Positions 1 to 11,939 of a stretch of 64,000 bases of DNA are shown here, in pieces (within the stretch, counting starts at the first letter, position 1; each line of letters starts with the position of its first letter). The notes under the pieces were generated by a model. That model was not told the origin of the DNA. It made no database searches and was given only the letters and a program-made list of their open reading frames with translations. The position numbers and the translations under genes were made by a program. The DNA comes from Isoetes taiwanensis (Eukaryota > Streptophyta > Lycopodiopsida > Isoetales > Isoetaceae), in assembly GCA_021234155.1 (NCBI GenBank), contig JAJEKV010000001.1:19732558-19796557 (forward strand). The letters are read 5' to 3'.

Positions 1-3000
1 GTTTCCGAAATCCATTGGCAGCAAATCGCGACTTAGGAGGGAGAGGTCGGCCCCGCCCCCGTACCGGGAGAGGGAATGTGGCAGCGCCTTCCGGGATTTA
101 GGTCCCCGCTCAAGGCCAACACACCCCTACTCCCCACGGCCACAAGTCAGCAAGGTCCCTACCGACCGGGACAGCGAGAGGTCGTTTGAACCCCGTGGGC
201 TGCCGTGTTCTGTAAGGGTTTGGCGCTTTGGGGGGCCGCATTCGGGTTCCTGCCGTACCTGACCCGGGCTTAAAGCCGCAAATGAGAATGCGGGAGTATG
301 GAACCTAATTTGAGCCGGAGTTTGGGCCTGTCCTCCTCCCGATGTAAGTGTAAGTAGAAGCCTGGGGCGGCAAGGGTAAGACATTCACAAATTTGCAATT
401 AATGCATTGAACAAAATAAATTCCGATTTTCACAAATTTATCTAATTCATCTCCAGCACACAGCCCAATTTTGAAATTTCGGAGAAGGTCTTAGCCGTGC
501 GGGTTTAAAGGATTAGAACGGCCGTGTTCTTCATTGCAGGGCAACCGAAATAACACCCTTCCCCAAGTCAAACGAGACCAGATCTTTGCAGATCCCTCAC
601 AAGAGGGGGAGAGTCCCACCCCAAGAGGCTGGATCTAAAAGTTCCCGAGGCAGCCCTTCCTCGGCAGCCACCGGGGTCGTGACGCTAATGACCATCCTCC
701 CGAGCTCCGCCTCTCGGTCCGACCGCTGGATCTCTGGGCTGTGGGTCTCTTCTGAAGGCTAAAATCTAAAAGATCTGCAGATCGTCCTGGAGAATTTGTC
801 GCAACCGCTGAAGGCCCCGAGGTCGCCTCAGATAAACCGCAGCGAGCCATTGTCGGCAATCGGGAGTTCTCCTAATGGCAATCGACCCTTCCAATGGCGA
901 AATTACCCTAGGGAGCAAGTTACAAGGTCGGTTTTTGGTAAAGAAAAAGAAACACTTCACGCCTGTTCCAAGAGATCCCGCGACCTGGCCATCCCCAGGG
1001 GCCAATTTACTACGAGTATGATGGAAGTGAGCTACTGGCGCTTCTTGAGGCTCTGTGGTCTTCGCCACTGTGAACTTGGTCCCTGTGGCAATGTCGACGT
1101 TTCAGTCCATTGGCAGAGCTAACGCGAGCCCGAGCTGAGAGGTTGCCCGCCCCGCCCCTGTGGCCTGGGAGAGGGAAATTCGTGGCAAGTACCGGGATTT
1201 TAGGGTCCCTACCGCATCGTTTACCTTTAATTTCTACGCCAAGTCACTTCGCCGCTAGCGTCCCTACTGAATCGACAAGGAGAGGGCTCTCCAAAACGCA
1301 GAACCCCGGTGGGCTGCCGTGTTCTAGAAGGGTTTGCATTTTGGGGCTTGGTGACCTGGTCCGCTGCACTGGGACCGCCTCTAGAAGTCAGCAGCCTCGA
1401 GAATACGGGAGCAAGGAACTCACCTGAGCTGAAAGTTTGGGCCTGTCCTCCTCCCCGATGTGGCAAGTAGAAGCTCTGTGGGCGCTTTGGGTAAAGGGCA
1501 AGACATTCATAAATCAGTACTAATGCATTGTAAATTTAAAATAAATTCTCGATTTTTGCCACCGATTCCTAATCTGCCTCCAAAGACAATGTACCCACCC
1601 CTCGAATTTCTTTATAGAAGGTCTAGGTCAAAGGGTTAGTGATTAGAATCCATCTAAACTGCCAGGTGGGCAACCCAGCCTGCACCTCCCCAAGTCAAAC
1701 GGTGACCAGACCTTTGCAGGATCCTCACAAGAGGGGAGAGTCCTGACCCCAAGAGGCTGATCCAAAAGTTCCCCGGCGGCAGCCTTTCCCCGGCAGCGCC
1801 CCCCGGGCTGCACGCCAATGACCACCCTCCCGAGTCTGTGTTCCCCTATCCGACCGCTGGATCCTCCTCGTCGTGGGCCCCTCTTCGAAGGCCCAAAAAG
1901 ATTCCGTGATCGGCCCCGAGAACTTGTCAAACCGTCCATGGCGCCCCTGCAGGCCTCTGGCCTTGTATATAAACCGCAGTTTTTGTCGCTCGCACGGGGA
2001 GGCTCCTAATGGTAAATTGACCCTGCCAAATCGTCCTAATGGCGTAAATTAGCCTAGGAGCAAGTTACAAGGTTGGTTTTGCAAAAGAAAGAAACACCAC
2101 GCTTCCCCACGCAAGAAAAGATCCCCACCCACATCTTAGGCCAATCGACTACGCAGTGTGATGCAGCGAGCTACTTCTAGCTTTTTGAGGTCGGGTGTAT
2201 TCTTCAAGCTACGGAACTTGGTCCCGTGGCAAATGTCGACGCTTCAGTCCATTGGCGTGAGCCAAATCGCGATTCCGAGAGGGGAGGTTGCCCGTCCGGC
2301 CCCTGTGGCCTTGGGAGAGGAAATCGTGCAAGCAGCCTCGGGATTTTAGTCCCCGCCTCGGGCGCCACAACACCCCCACTCCACGCCAAGTCACGGCGCA
2401 AGGTCCCGGCCGACCGACAAGGAGAGGGCCTCCAAAAACGTGAACTCTGCGGGCTGCCGTGTTCTAGAAGGGTCGGCGCTTTGGGGGGCCGTAGACTTGG
2501 TCTCTGCTGCACTTTGGGACCGGACGGTGCCGAGCCGAGAATGCTGGAGCAAGGGGAATCGACGGAGCGAGTTTGGGCCCCGCCCTCCTCCCCCATGTGG
2601 CAAGTAGAAGCTCTGGGGCATGGTGCTGGCAAGACATTCACAAATTTGGTACTAATGCATTGCACGGTAAATACCTGCATTTTTGCCACTGATTCCTAAT
2701 TCATCTCCAAAGACACAGCCCAATTTTGAAATTTTCTGAGAAGGTCTAGGTCAAAGGGCACAGCATTAGAATCTGGCCGGGGCAGCCCATTGCGGTGGCA
2801 ACCGAGCCGGGCACCCTTCCCCAAGTCAAACGAGACCGACCTGCGTGATCCCCACAAGAGGGGAGAGTCCTGACCCAAGAGGCTGGGATCTAAAAGTTCC
2901 CAGGCGCTCTTCCCGGCACAAGCCCCCGGGGTCAGTGACGCTTAATGACCATCCTCCCTGAGTCTGCCTCCCTATCCCACCGCTGATCTCCTGGTCAGGC

Positions 3001-6000
3001 CCCTCTTCTGAAGGCCCAAAAGATCTGCATCTGGCCCGAGAACTTGTCAAACCGGGCTGGGCGCCCCGAGGCCTGGCCTTGTATAAACCTGTTTGTTTTG
3101 TCGTCGCACCTGGGGAGTCTCCCATCAGGCAAATCACCCCCTCAGCCTTGAATGGGCTTAAATTACCCTAGGGAGCAAGCTACAAGGTCGGTTTTGCAAA
3201 AAAGAAAGAAACACTCAATGCCTCCACCTTAAAGAGTCCCCGCACCCATCCTAGGCCAATTGACTACGAAAGTATGATGGGTGGAAGTGAGCTACTTTGG
3301 CGCTTCTTGAGGTCGGGTGGTCTTCCTCGCCACTGAACTTGGTCCCCGTGGCAATGTCGACGCTTCAGTCCATCGGGCAGAGCTAAATCGATTCCTGAGC
3401 TGAGTGTTGCCCGGCCCCGTCCCCGGCTCGGGGAGAGGAAATCGGGGCAAAGTACCTTCCCGGGATTTTAGGTCCGCTCTCCATCGCCAAGTCACTACAA
3501 GAAGCGTCCCTACTGACCTCGACAAGGAGAGGGCTCTCCTCAAATGTAAACCGTGGGCTGCTGTGTTCTAGTGAAGGGTTTGCATTTTGGGGCTGCTGAC
3601 TTGGTCTCAAGTTGCACTCGACCTCGCCGAAGCCGTACGAGGATACTGAGCAGTGGGGAACTGACTCCCGAGCGGAGTTTGGGTCATCCTCCTCCATGTG
3701 GCAAGTAGAAGTTGGGGGGCGCTTGCAAGCGGCAGGCAAGATATTCAAGGCCTGTAAAATTAATGCATTGTACCTAAAATAACATTTTTGCCACCGATCT
3801 CTAATTTATCTCCAAAGACAATGTACCAATTTTCTAAATTTTCTGAGAAGGTGTCTAGGGTCAAAGGTTAGTGATGAATCTGCCTGGGCAGCCCTCAAGC
3901 AGGTGGCAACCGAAATGGGCACCCTTCCCTGCCAAACGAGACCAGATCTCAAGTAGGATCCCTACAAGAGGGGGAGAGTCCTGACCCCAAGAGGCTGGAT
4001 CCAAAGTTCCCCGAGTTTCCCCGGCACACCGGGGGTCAGACGCCACGACCACCTCCCGTGAGCCCTGCCTCCCTATCCCAATCACCGCTGGATCCTCCCG
4101 GCCAGGCCCCTCTTCTGGGAAGGGCCCAAAAGATTCCAGATCTGGCCCGAGAACTTGTCAAACTGGGCGGCGCCCCGAGGCCTGGCCTCAGAGGAAACCG
4201 CGAAGAGCCTTTGTCCGCCGCAATCGGGGAGGCCCCGAATGGCAAACGACCCCGCCAAATCGTCCTGAATGGGCAAAATTACCCCGGAGCAAGTTACAAG
4301 GCCTGGCTTTGCAAACAGAAAGAACACTTTTACGCCCACTAGTGATCCCCGCACTCCACATCCTAGGCCACCGACTACGAAGTGTGATGGAAGTGAGCTA
4401 CTTGGCGCTTCTGGAGGTCGGTGGTCTTCTGTTGGAATTTCGAACTGGTCCCTGTGGCAATGTCGACAAGTTCTCAGTCCATTGGCGTAGAAGCCAAAAT
4501 CAAGCATTCCTGAGTGGGGAGGTTGCCCGTCCGCCCCCGTGGCCTTGGGGAGAGGGAAATCGCGGCGTACCGGGATTTTAGGGTTCCCCGCTCAAGGCCA
4601 ACACCCCCACTCATCGCCAGTGTCACGCAAGAAGGTCCCGTACCTCGACCGACAAGCGAGGGCCTCCTCAAACGTGAAACCCCGTGGGCTGCCGTGTCTC
4701 TAGAAGGGTTTGGCGCTTTGGGGCCAAGACTTGGCCCGCTGCACTTGGAACTCCTCACGAGAAGCCGCAAATGAGAATACTTCAAGCGGCGAACTCATCG
4801 AGCTGAGTTTGGGCCCTGGCCCTCCTCCGGTGGCAAGTAGAAGCTCTGGGGCACTTTGCAAAGGGTAAGACATTCACACCCGAATAATGCATTAAAATTT
4901 AAAAATAAAGCCCCTACTTTTTGCCACCGATTCCTAATTCATCTCCAAAGACAATGTTCCAATTCTCTTTCAAATTTTCGAGAAGGCTCCAGGGGCCAAA
5001 GGGTTAGTATTAGAATCCGGCCGGCAAAACGCTGCGTAAGCAACCGAAGCCATACCCTTCCCCTGTGTCAAACGGTAGACCAGACCTGCGGTGGATCCTT
5101 CACAAGAGGGGGGAATGAGAGGAAACCGACCCCAAGAGTGGATCCAAAAAGTTCCCGAGGCAGTTCTTCCCCGGCAAAGGCCCCTCGGGGTCGCGACGCT
5201 TAATGACCACCCTCCCGAGCCCGCCTCTATCCGACCGCTGATCTCCCAGCCGGCCCCCTCTTCGAAGGGGCCCAAAAGATTCCGACGGCCCGAGAATCCC
5301 ACAACCGCTGGGCGCCCCGAGGTCGACTCAGAGTAAACCGCAGTTTTGTCGCTCGCACCGGGAGTAGCCCCGGAATGGCAAATTTACTCCCCGCCAAATC
5401 GTCCGGCCCTGAATGGCTGTAAATTAGCCTAGGGAGCAAGTTTTCATAAGGTTGGTTGCAAAGAAAGAAACACTCACGCCTCTACCAAGAAGATCCCGCA
5501 CCCACATCCTAGGCCACTGACTACCGAAGTGTGATGAAGTGGAGCCGGCCGGCGCTTGAGGTCGGGTGGTCTTCTGCCACCTGAACTTGGTCCCTGTGGC
5601 AATGTCGACGTTTCAGTTCATTGGCGTGGTTTCAAATCAAGGACTCGGAGAGGGGAGGTTGCCCGTCCGGCCTCAGCCTGGGGAGAGGGAAATGGGGCAA
5701 GCAACCGGAGTTTTAGGGTCCCCGTCAAGGCCAACACCCCCACTCCACGCCAAGTCAGATTTAATGCTAAAGTCCCTACTGACCGGATGAAGGAGAGGGC
5801 CTCCAAAACGTGAAAACCCCGTGGGCTGCTGTGCCCTGTGGTTAGTTTGCGCTTTGGGGGCCAAGATTTGGTCCGTTGCACTTGGGACCTCGCCGCAGAA
5901 GTCAGTAGCTGAGAATAATGCGAGCAAAGGGGAACTCCATCGAAAGTGAAGTTTGGGCCTGTCCTCCTCCATGTGGCAAGTAGAAGCTCTGGGCGCTTTG

Positions 6001-6139
6001 CAAAGGGCAAGACATTCATAAATCTCAAGTAATTAATTTACTGTACTAAAATAAATTCTCGATTTTTGCCACCGATTCCTGAATTCATTCCAAAGACACA
6101 ACCCAATTTTCAAATTTTCTTTGAGAAGGTCTAGGATCA

Positions 6140-6485
6140 AAGGTTAGCTGCTAAGGTCAAAGAAATGGAGTTTGTGGATCGCGGTACTTGGGGTTGACCT
6201 TTACCGGTCGGACGCTATACTTGGTCTAAGATTGTAAATAGTAATATAAGCATCATAACTATTAGAATGAAGATAAATGATTACAAAAAGCATCATAACT
6301 ACTAGAATGAAGTTAAAATGGATTACGTAAAAGCAAAAAGACTATCAGCGTTGGGGGGTAGGATTTGGTTGCTTGTAATGATGGTTGTGTTTCAAGATCA
6401 AGGCATGTATGGATAGAGAGAATGCCCCTGTTCAAATCCGACCGCTTCCTAAAAGCTATTTGACATGGATGTACACTAACTCATT
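6140..6485. other. Unrelated A/T-rich insert interrupting the tandem array
   Basis: Between the sixth and seventh units the array sequence stops and about 340 bases of unrelated A/T-rich DNA appear. It contains a two-copy repeat of about 40 bases ('agcatcataactattagaatgaag', written here only in part) near 6248-6335. Array sequence then resumes. No coding content is recognised. Confidence 0.6.
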
Positions 6486-6489
6486 AAAT

Positions 6490-7330
6490 CACCGTGGGCA
6501 AGTGTTTTGGGATTTTAGGGTCACCGCTCAAGGCCAACACCCCCACTCCACGCCAAGACACGGGCCAGCAAGGTCCCGCAACTGGACAGGTTATAGGGCC
6601 TCCTAAACGTAAACCCCGTGAGCGCTGTGTTCTAGAAGGGTTTCGCTTTAGGGGCCGTAGTTTTGGCCTCGCCCTAGGGCAATGTCGACGCTTCGAAACT
6701 ATCAAGTAGCCAAATTGCGCCCTGAGAGGGAGGTCGCCTCGGCCCGCCCCTCAGGCCTTAGGGAGAGGAAATTTGGGCAAAGTGCTCGGGGATTTAGGGT
6801 CACCGCCTCGCCAACACTCTACCCACGCCAAGACACGGGCTGCTAGTTGTTCCACACCGACATGAGAGGGCCTCCAAACGTGAAACCCCCGTGAGTTGCC
6901 GTGTTCTAGAAGGGTTTTCGCTAGGGGGCCGAAGTTATTCCTGGCCACGTAATCCTTGGTCCCTAGGGCAATGCCCATCGCCTCTCGAGGCCATTGTTGG
7001 CAGAGCCAAATTATAGCGTTCCGGAGAGGGGAGGTCGCCCGCCCCAGCCTTAGGGAGAGGAAATTCTGTGGGCAAGCAGCCTTCCGGGGATTTTAGGTGG
7101 GTCCGTGCTCGGGCGCCAACACCTCCCACTCCACGCCAAGTCACGACGCGAAGGTCCCGGCCGACCGGACAAGGAGAGAGCCCTAAACGTGAAACCATGT
7201 GGGTTGCTGTGTTCTAGAAGGGTTTCAAGGCTTTGGGGGCCGAGTCTTGACTGCTGCTGCGCTTCGGGACTCCGCCCTATAGGCCGCTACGAGAAAGCCG
7301 AGCCAACAGGGAACCACTAACGAGTTTGGG
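6490..7330. repeat. Three truncated ~0.28-kb sub-repeats of the array unit
   Basis: The segment running from 'gggattttagggtcaccgc' through 'gtgttctagaagggttt' to 'agggcaatgtcgacgcttc' occurs three times in succession (about 6505-6740, 6790-7010 and 7090-7320). Only this part of the 1.13-kb unit is repeated here, which accounts for the longer interval before the last anchor. The copies share variants with each other ('agacacggg', 'cgtaaaccccgtga') that are rare in the other units, so they probably amplified locally. Confidence 0.6.
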
Positions 7331-7845
7331 CCTGTCCTCCTCCCCCGGCGTGGCAATTAGGAGCTCTGGGGCATGGCAAGTGGCAAAGACATTCATAAAT
7401 CTGCACTAATGCATTGTACGAAAAATAAATTCGATTTTTGCCACCGGATTCCTAATTCATCTCCAGCACACGCCCCAATTTTGAATTTTTGAGAAGGTCT
7501 TAGGTCAAAGGATTAGTATTAGAATCTGGGCTTCTGAATGAAATGCCAAGTGGCAAATCCGCTTCCGCACCCTCCCGTCAAACGAGGCTGTGACCTTGCG
7601 TGGATCCCTCTACAAGAGGGGGGAGAGTCCTGACCTGTGAGGCGTGGGATCCAAAAAGTTCCCGAGGCGTACTCTTTCAGCGCCACGGGGCCGCGACGCT
7701 AATGACCACCCTCCCCGGAAAGCCCCGGTTCCCTTTATCCCACCGCTGATCCTCCGCTCAAAAGGCCCTCTTCTGAAGGCCTCGTGACCGCTCTAAATAA
7801 GCCTAGGGACAAACTTAATGAGCACAAGCATTTAAAAAGACGCGC

Positions 7846-7846
7846 C

Positions 7847-7881
<35 letters not shown>
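7846..7881. repeat. Poly(A) followed by (TA)n
   Basis: A run of A of about 17 bases is followed directly by about nine TA dinucleotides. It sits just beyond the end of the tandem array and may mark a retrotransposon tail or a simple microsatellite. Confidence 0.85.
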
Positions 7882-8139
7882 GTCCATAACGCCGCTATAA
7901 TGTGACGCCGCGAGATCGCCGCGAGATAAAGTATCGCCACGCCGCAGATGCGACGCTTCCCAGACTCTTAAATCACACGTACCGCTCTTCCGCCTCCTTT
8001 CTTTTCGCTTCCTTCGGAAGCTTTTACGATTCAAGGGCGCTTACTACCCTGACCGACCGCAAGCAATCATTCTAAGGTTAGTACATCATATTTTTAGATT
8101 GAATAGGTTTTGGATTGAAAGGTGCAATGCCTTCAACCT

Positions 8140-8985
8140 AGGTTTTTTGTGGTGTTCTTCTATTTTTCTTCTTCTCTTTATTTCCTCCCTACTTTCTTCT
8201 CTTCTATTCTTTCCCCCTTCTTCCTTCTTTTCTTCCCTTCTCTACTTTCCTTCTTCTTCTTCCTTCTCTCTTTCTTTCTTCTTTCTTCTCTTTCTTCTCT
8301 TTCTTCTCTCATTTCTTCCCTTGTTTCTTCCTTCTCATTTCCTCTCATATTTCTCTTTCTTTTCTTCTCTCTTTCTTTTCTTTCCTCTCATTTCTTTCTC
8401 TTCTTCTCTCATTTCCTTCTATTTCGCTTCCTTCCCTTCTTCCCTCTCTTTATTTCTTCCTTCTTCCTTCTTTCTATTCTTCCTCTCATCTTCTTATTCT
8501 TCTTCTCTTATTCTATTCTTCTCTTCTCTTATTCTATTCTCTTATTCTCTTCTTACCCGACTTATTCTTCTCTCTTCATTCTATTCCTTTTTCTCTTCTT
8601 CCCTTCTTTCCCCTCGTGATTCTCTTTTCTTTCTCTCTCTTATTTTTTTATCCTTCTCCTTCTCTCCTTCTCTTATTTTTCTCTTCATATTTCTTTTCCT
8701 TCCCTTCTCTTCCCTTCTTCCTCCTTCTATTCTTTCTCCCCTTCGACTTATATTCTTCTCCCTCCCCATCATTTCTTCTTCTTCTCTCCTTCGTGTTTTC
8801 CCTTCCCATCTTCTAATCTTCCCTTATTTCTTCTTCCCCTTCTCTGTTTCTCCCACTTTTTATCTTCTTCATTATTTTTTCTTTTCTTGATTTTCTATTT
8901 TTTTCCGCTTTTAATTTTTTTTATTTTTTCTCGATCTTCTTCTTTTTTGTTCTTATTCTTTTAACTTTTGTTGCGTTTGGCAGCC
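8140..8985. repeat. Polypyrimidine tract (degenerate CTT/TTTC microsatellite)
   Basis: Nearly 850 bases consist almost only of C and T on the plus strand, arranged as imperfect 'ttct', 'cttc' and 'tcttctc' runs, with scattered A from 'tta' and 'cat' steps. A 263-residue Ser/Leu/Phe-rich open frame runs through it because such DNA lacks stop codons. It is a composition artefact, not a gene. The strand asymmetry would allow triplex or H-DNA structures. Confidence 0.92.
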
Positions 8986-9079
8986 TGTCCCTTTACTTGG
9001 GCCCCAGATCTTGTCCGCACACGCTTCATTTGGTAAGTTCACCACTTGCATTTTTTTATACTTTTAAATAGGTTAAAAA

Positions 9080-9565
9080 ATTGACTAGAGTCTTTGTCTG
9101 CTGGGCACCCGGCCACCCACCTAGAGTGCGGAGAGGAGACCACATGCACCGGTTCTAAGTCCACCTACCATGATCAAATTTTATTTTCCTCTAGGTTAAG
9201 GAGTGGCTTGTCTGCTGGCATCTACGGCCCACCTAGGAGTGGAGAGAGGATCACTTTATCTCTGTTCAAGTCGACTTCTCGACTTGTTATTTGTTAGGTT
9301 TAAAAATAAAATTGTAGTGGCTTGTTCATGGCACTGCCTGCTCCACCTTGCGGAGAGAGGACCGTGATGTACGTCCAAGTCCACTTTTCTTCTCATTCTA
9401 GGTAGAGGTGGCTACTGCAAGGATTGATAAAGCCTGGCCCACCGCGAAAGTGGAGAGGGACCGTGTGGTTCGCCTTAGTTCACGCTCTTCATTGTTCATG
9501 AAGCTAGAGGTAGCTAGGGCAAAGACATGGTCGCTCCACCATGAGTGGAGGGGACTGGGGACAAC
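9080..9565. repeat. Five-copy degenerate tandem repeat, ~96-113 bp unit
   Basis: The core 'gagtggagagaggacc' (with variants) recurs at about 9125, 9236, 9349, 9447 and 9543. Each core is preceded by a 'ggcttg...ctgctgg' or 'gccca' stretch and followed by 'agtccac' or 'agttcac' and 'ctaggt'. Spacing shrinks from 113 to 96 bases. No ORF is preserved across the copies. Confidence 0.7.
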
Positions 9566-10735
9566 GCCCCAGTCCCACATTACTCTATTATTTTTGTTGT
9601 GTACATGACCTAGTCATAGTCTTGTTTTTATTATTTTAATATCATGGATCTATCGATGGCGTCAAAGGCAAAGAGTGGTCATGAACTCAAGATGACTTAT
9701 GAAAAGTTGGAGGCGCATTGGTCAAAAGTCCTTTAAACCACTTAATCTCCACAAGGAAGATATCAAGGTATTTCTATTTTTGCCATTCGCTCACTTCACT
9801 CAGATAGCTGTTGTGCCTTGGTAACTCATTGCATCTCGAACGCGTAAAGGATCCGTAATGTAAATGAGGCGAGCTCTGACCTATTGTGCCAACTAAAAGT
9901 GAACCTAAAGCCGCTCATTTGGCTCCTGGCTCTGGAAGGGTTTCACTATTGATTCAGAAGAGCTATATTAGTTCACATTAATTTTAATAAGAACTTTAAA
10001 TGTCATTAGCTAATACTCAAGTATATTGTCATGTGACCGGGCTATGTACGTTTTCCCCAGCAAAGCGTGATAAAAGAAGCTAAATTTTAACGTGAGCCGC
10101 TTATCATACTGGGTTAGGGGAACCTGGCCCCTACCAAGGGAATGTGGGGGTGCTAGAAAAATTATTATAATTCTATGAACGGCTAATGCCATATCTTTGG
10201 TTTTTATAGGAAGCAAGTATGAGATGAATCAAGCCCTAGACGGAGGACATGGGGGCGCCTGGTCGGGCGAGGGATTCAAGAAATTTGTTATTTGAGAGGC
10301 CATCCAATCGCTAAACCTCGGACCTGGATGACTACTCCACTCCAGACCGACATAGATTAGCTCTAGGCTAAAAGGGTGGATTACTCCCCTTAACGAGTCT
10401 TTTGTGATTATTTAAAAATATAAATACAATTCACTTCTTGTGGATTATTTAAAATATAAATATAAAAATACTTTTGTATCATTACTTTAAATATAAATAT
10501 AAAAAATATAAATGCCATTTTGCTCCCAGGCCATCAAGTATTGCAAACATTTTTATTTTTTGGCTTTTTTATTTTTTTCATACACGTCAAGATGCTTAAT
10601 GCGATCCACGTGGCTTTTTGGCTGCCATGTGGCTTCAATTAATGTGGATTTTCATAATTTTTGGCGGATGGCCGTGACGCGACGCATACACCGGATTTTA
10701 CCAAGATACGATTTTTTCGATATTCCACGCGGTAT
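9566..10735. other. Intergenic DNA with no recognised gene
   Basis: I see no conserved protein motif on either strand. Near 10400-10510 it is A/T-rich with repeated 'aaatataaatataaa' words. The rest is of mixed composition. Confidence 0.5.
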
Positions 10736-10950
10736 ATTCCACGTGTATATTCCATCGTCACGCCGCATGCCACGCCTCGAAGTCACGCCTCAGGTCACGC
10801 CACAAGACGCTCGCGCGAACCGCCCCGCCGACGCCGCTGCGGCGACGCGACGCCGAGCGCGACGCAGGTTCAAGTAGCCGACGTTCCCGTGGCGACGCCG
10901 CCGACGCCGCATGTGACGCCACGCATGCAGACGCCGCCAAATGACCTTTT
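10735..10950. repeat. ACGCC-rich degenerate short repeat
   Basis: About 210 bases are dominated by the words 'acgcc', 'cacgcc' and 'gccgacgc', including 'cgccccgccgacgccgctgc'. Local GC content is far above that of the flanks. Open frames on both strands follow from composition and encode Arg/Pro/His-rich low-complexity peptides. Confidence 0.75.
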
Positions 10951-10964
10951 TCTTGTTGTGACTT

Positions 10965-11385
10965 TGCATGTTTGAGCCTTAGTGGCATGCTGGTGCCTAG
11001 GGCGTGATGCTTGAGCCACCTTGGCAGTTGGTTTCAAGTGGCATATGTTGGTTTCCTTACATGGCATGTTTGAGCCACTACGGCGTTGGAGCCTAAGTGG
11101 CATGAAGCCCACGCGGTAATGCTTCTGGTCACCTTTGGCATGTTTGAGCCTGTGTCGCTGAAGCCTAGGTGGCATGTTTGAGGCACGCTATATGTTAAGC
11201 CTAGGTCGCATGTTGGTTTATGTGGCATGCTGGAGCCTATAGATCTGCATGGTGGAGCCCGCTGGCATGTTTGAGCCTAGGTGGCATGTTGGTGCCTAGA
11301 TGGCATGCTTGGAGCCACCTTTTGGCATGTTGGAGCCTGTGTAGTATGTTGGAGCCCATGTGGTACGTTTGAGACACCTTGGATC
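10965..11385. repeat. Minisatellite with ~20-25 bp 'GGCATGTTGGAGCC' unit
   Basis: Variants of 'ggcatgttggagcctaggt' recur more than a dozen times, for example near 11088, 11150, 11220, 11260, 11285, 11305 and 11330. Spacers are about 20-40 bases and copies are alternately perfect and decayed. It directly adjoins the ACGCC-rich block, so the two may be parts of one larger repeat. Confidence 0.8.
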
Positions 11386-11465
11386 TAACCGCTGAAGGTA
11401 TTTTTCATGAATGTAAAACAACAGCACGATACATTTCCAAATTTGAGTTGACATGTTAAGCTAGA

Positions 11466-11815
11466 GTTCTTGGCATGCACTCGCAAAGCAGCTAGCTTCA
11501 TGATCACGGATGCTACAAAGCCGCCATGCTCATGATCACAAAACAAGAACAAGACAAAAGAAATATGTACAAAGAATGAAGGGGAACGTACAAATGAGGT
11601 TTCCAAATATGAGATCGCAAACCTAAGTACATCTAAAGAGGCTCCAGCCTAATAATAATATAGTGTAGACCGCAAACTGAAAGTTCTACATCTAGCTAAT
11701 CTAAGCCATACACTTAAGTTAACCTAAAGCATGCCAAGTGTCGGGCCTCACAATTACCGACACCTAACATGTGCATGCATAATGTTAACTGCTACTAGGT
11801 AAGTTAATGATCGCT
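11466..11815 (+). repeat. Direct repeat A, copy 1 (~350 bp)
   Basis: This segment shares long near-identical stretches with 14281-14616, including 'gctagcttcatgatcacgg', 'tgctacaaagccgccatgct', 'aatatagtgtagaccgcaaa' and 'ctagctaatctaagccatac'. The copies are in the same orientation about 2.8 kb apart. They may be solo LTRs, or LTR ends of one short element whose interior is 11.8-14.28 kb. No protein motif supports either reading. Confidence 0.8.
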
Positions 11816-11904
11816 TCCTCTCAAAAGTTTTAGCACAAAACATGTACGACTTTTATAAGAGAAGTCCGACACCGCAACAGGTGCCAAAAATATAGGGCTT
11901 AAAA

Positions 11905-11937
11905 TGATGGTAATGGTAATGGTAATGGTAATGGTTT
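11905..11937. repeat. (GGTAAT)n microsatellite
   Basis: Five tandem copies of a 'ggtaat' hexamer lie here on the plus strand. Confidence 0.85.
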
Positions 11938-11939
11938 GT

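Larger units (their letters stand above)
1..7800. repeat. Tandem array of ~1.13-kb GC-rich units
   Basis: About six and a half copies of one unit lie head to tail. The anchor 'tggcaagtagaag' or a close variant recurs near 350, 1460, 2598, 3699, 4831, 5974 and 7351, which gives periods of about 1.10-1.14 kb and one longer interval of about 1.38 kb. Each unit has the same order of landmarks: a 'ccattggc' segment, 'gagaggttgcccg', 'gggattttaggtcc', 'aacacccccactccacgcc', 'gggctgccgtgttctagaag', the anchor, 'acattcacaaat', 'ccaccgattcctaatt', then 'cccaagtcaaacgagacc' and 'acaagaggggagagtcc'. Copies differ by many small indels and substitutions. Short ORFs occur in all frames, but none is conserved from unit to unit in one frame, so I read the array as non-coding. 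The left edge lies outside the window. It could be a satellite or an intergenic-spacer-like repeat; I do not recognise the family. Confidence 0.9.

Noticed and set aside
127-7320. Many 60-160 codon ORFs inside the 1.13-kb array
   Set aside because: They occur on both strands and are not kept in the same frame from unit to unit, so they reflect GC-rich composition and not a conserved gene.
8099-8890. 263-codon Ser/Leu/Phe-rich ORF, the longest in the window
   Set aside because: It lies entirely in a C/T-only tract, where stop codons are rare in every frame on that strand. Overlapping frames and the reverse strand give equally long low-complexity products.
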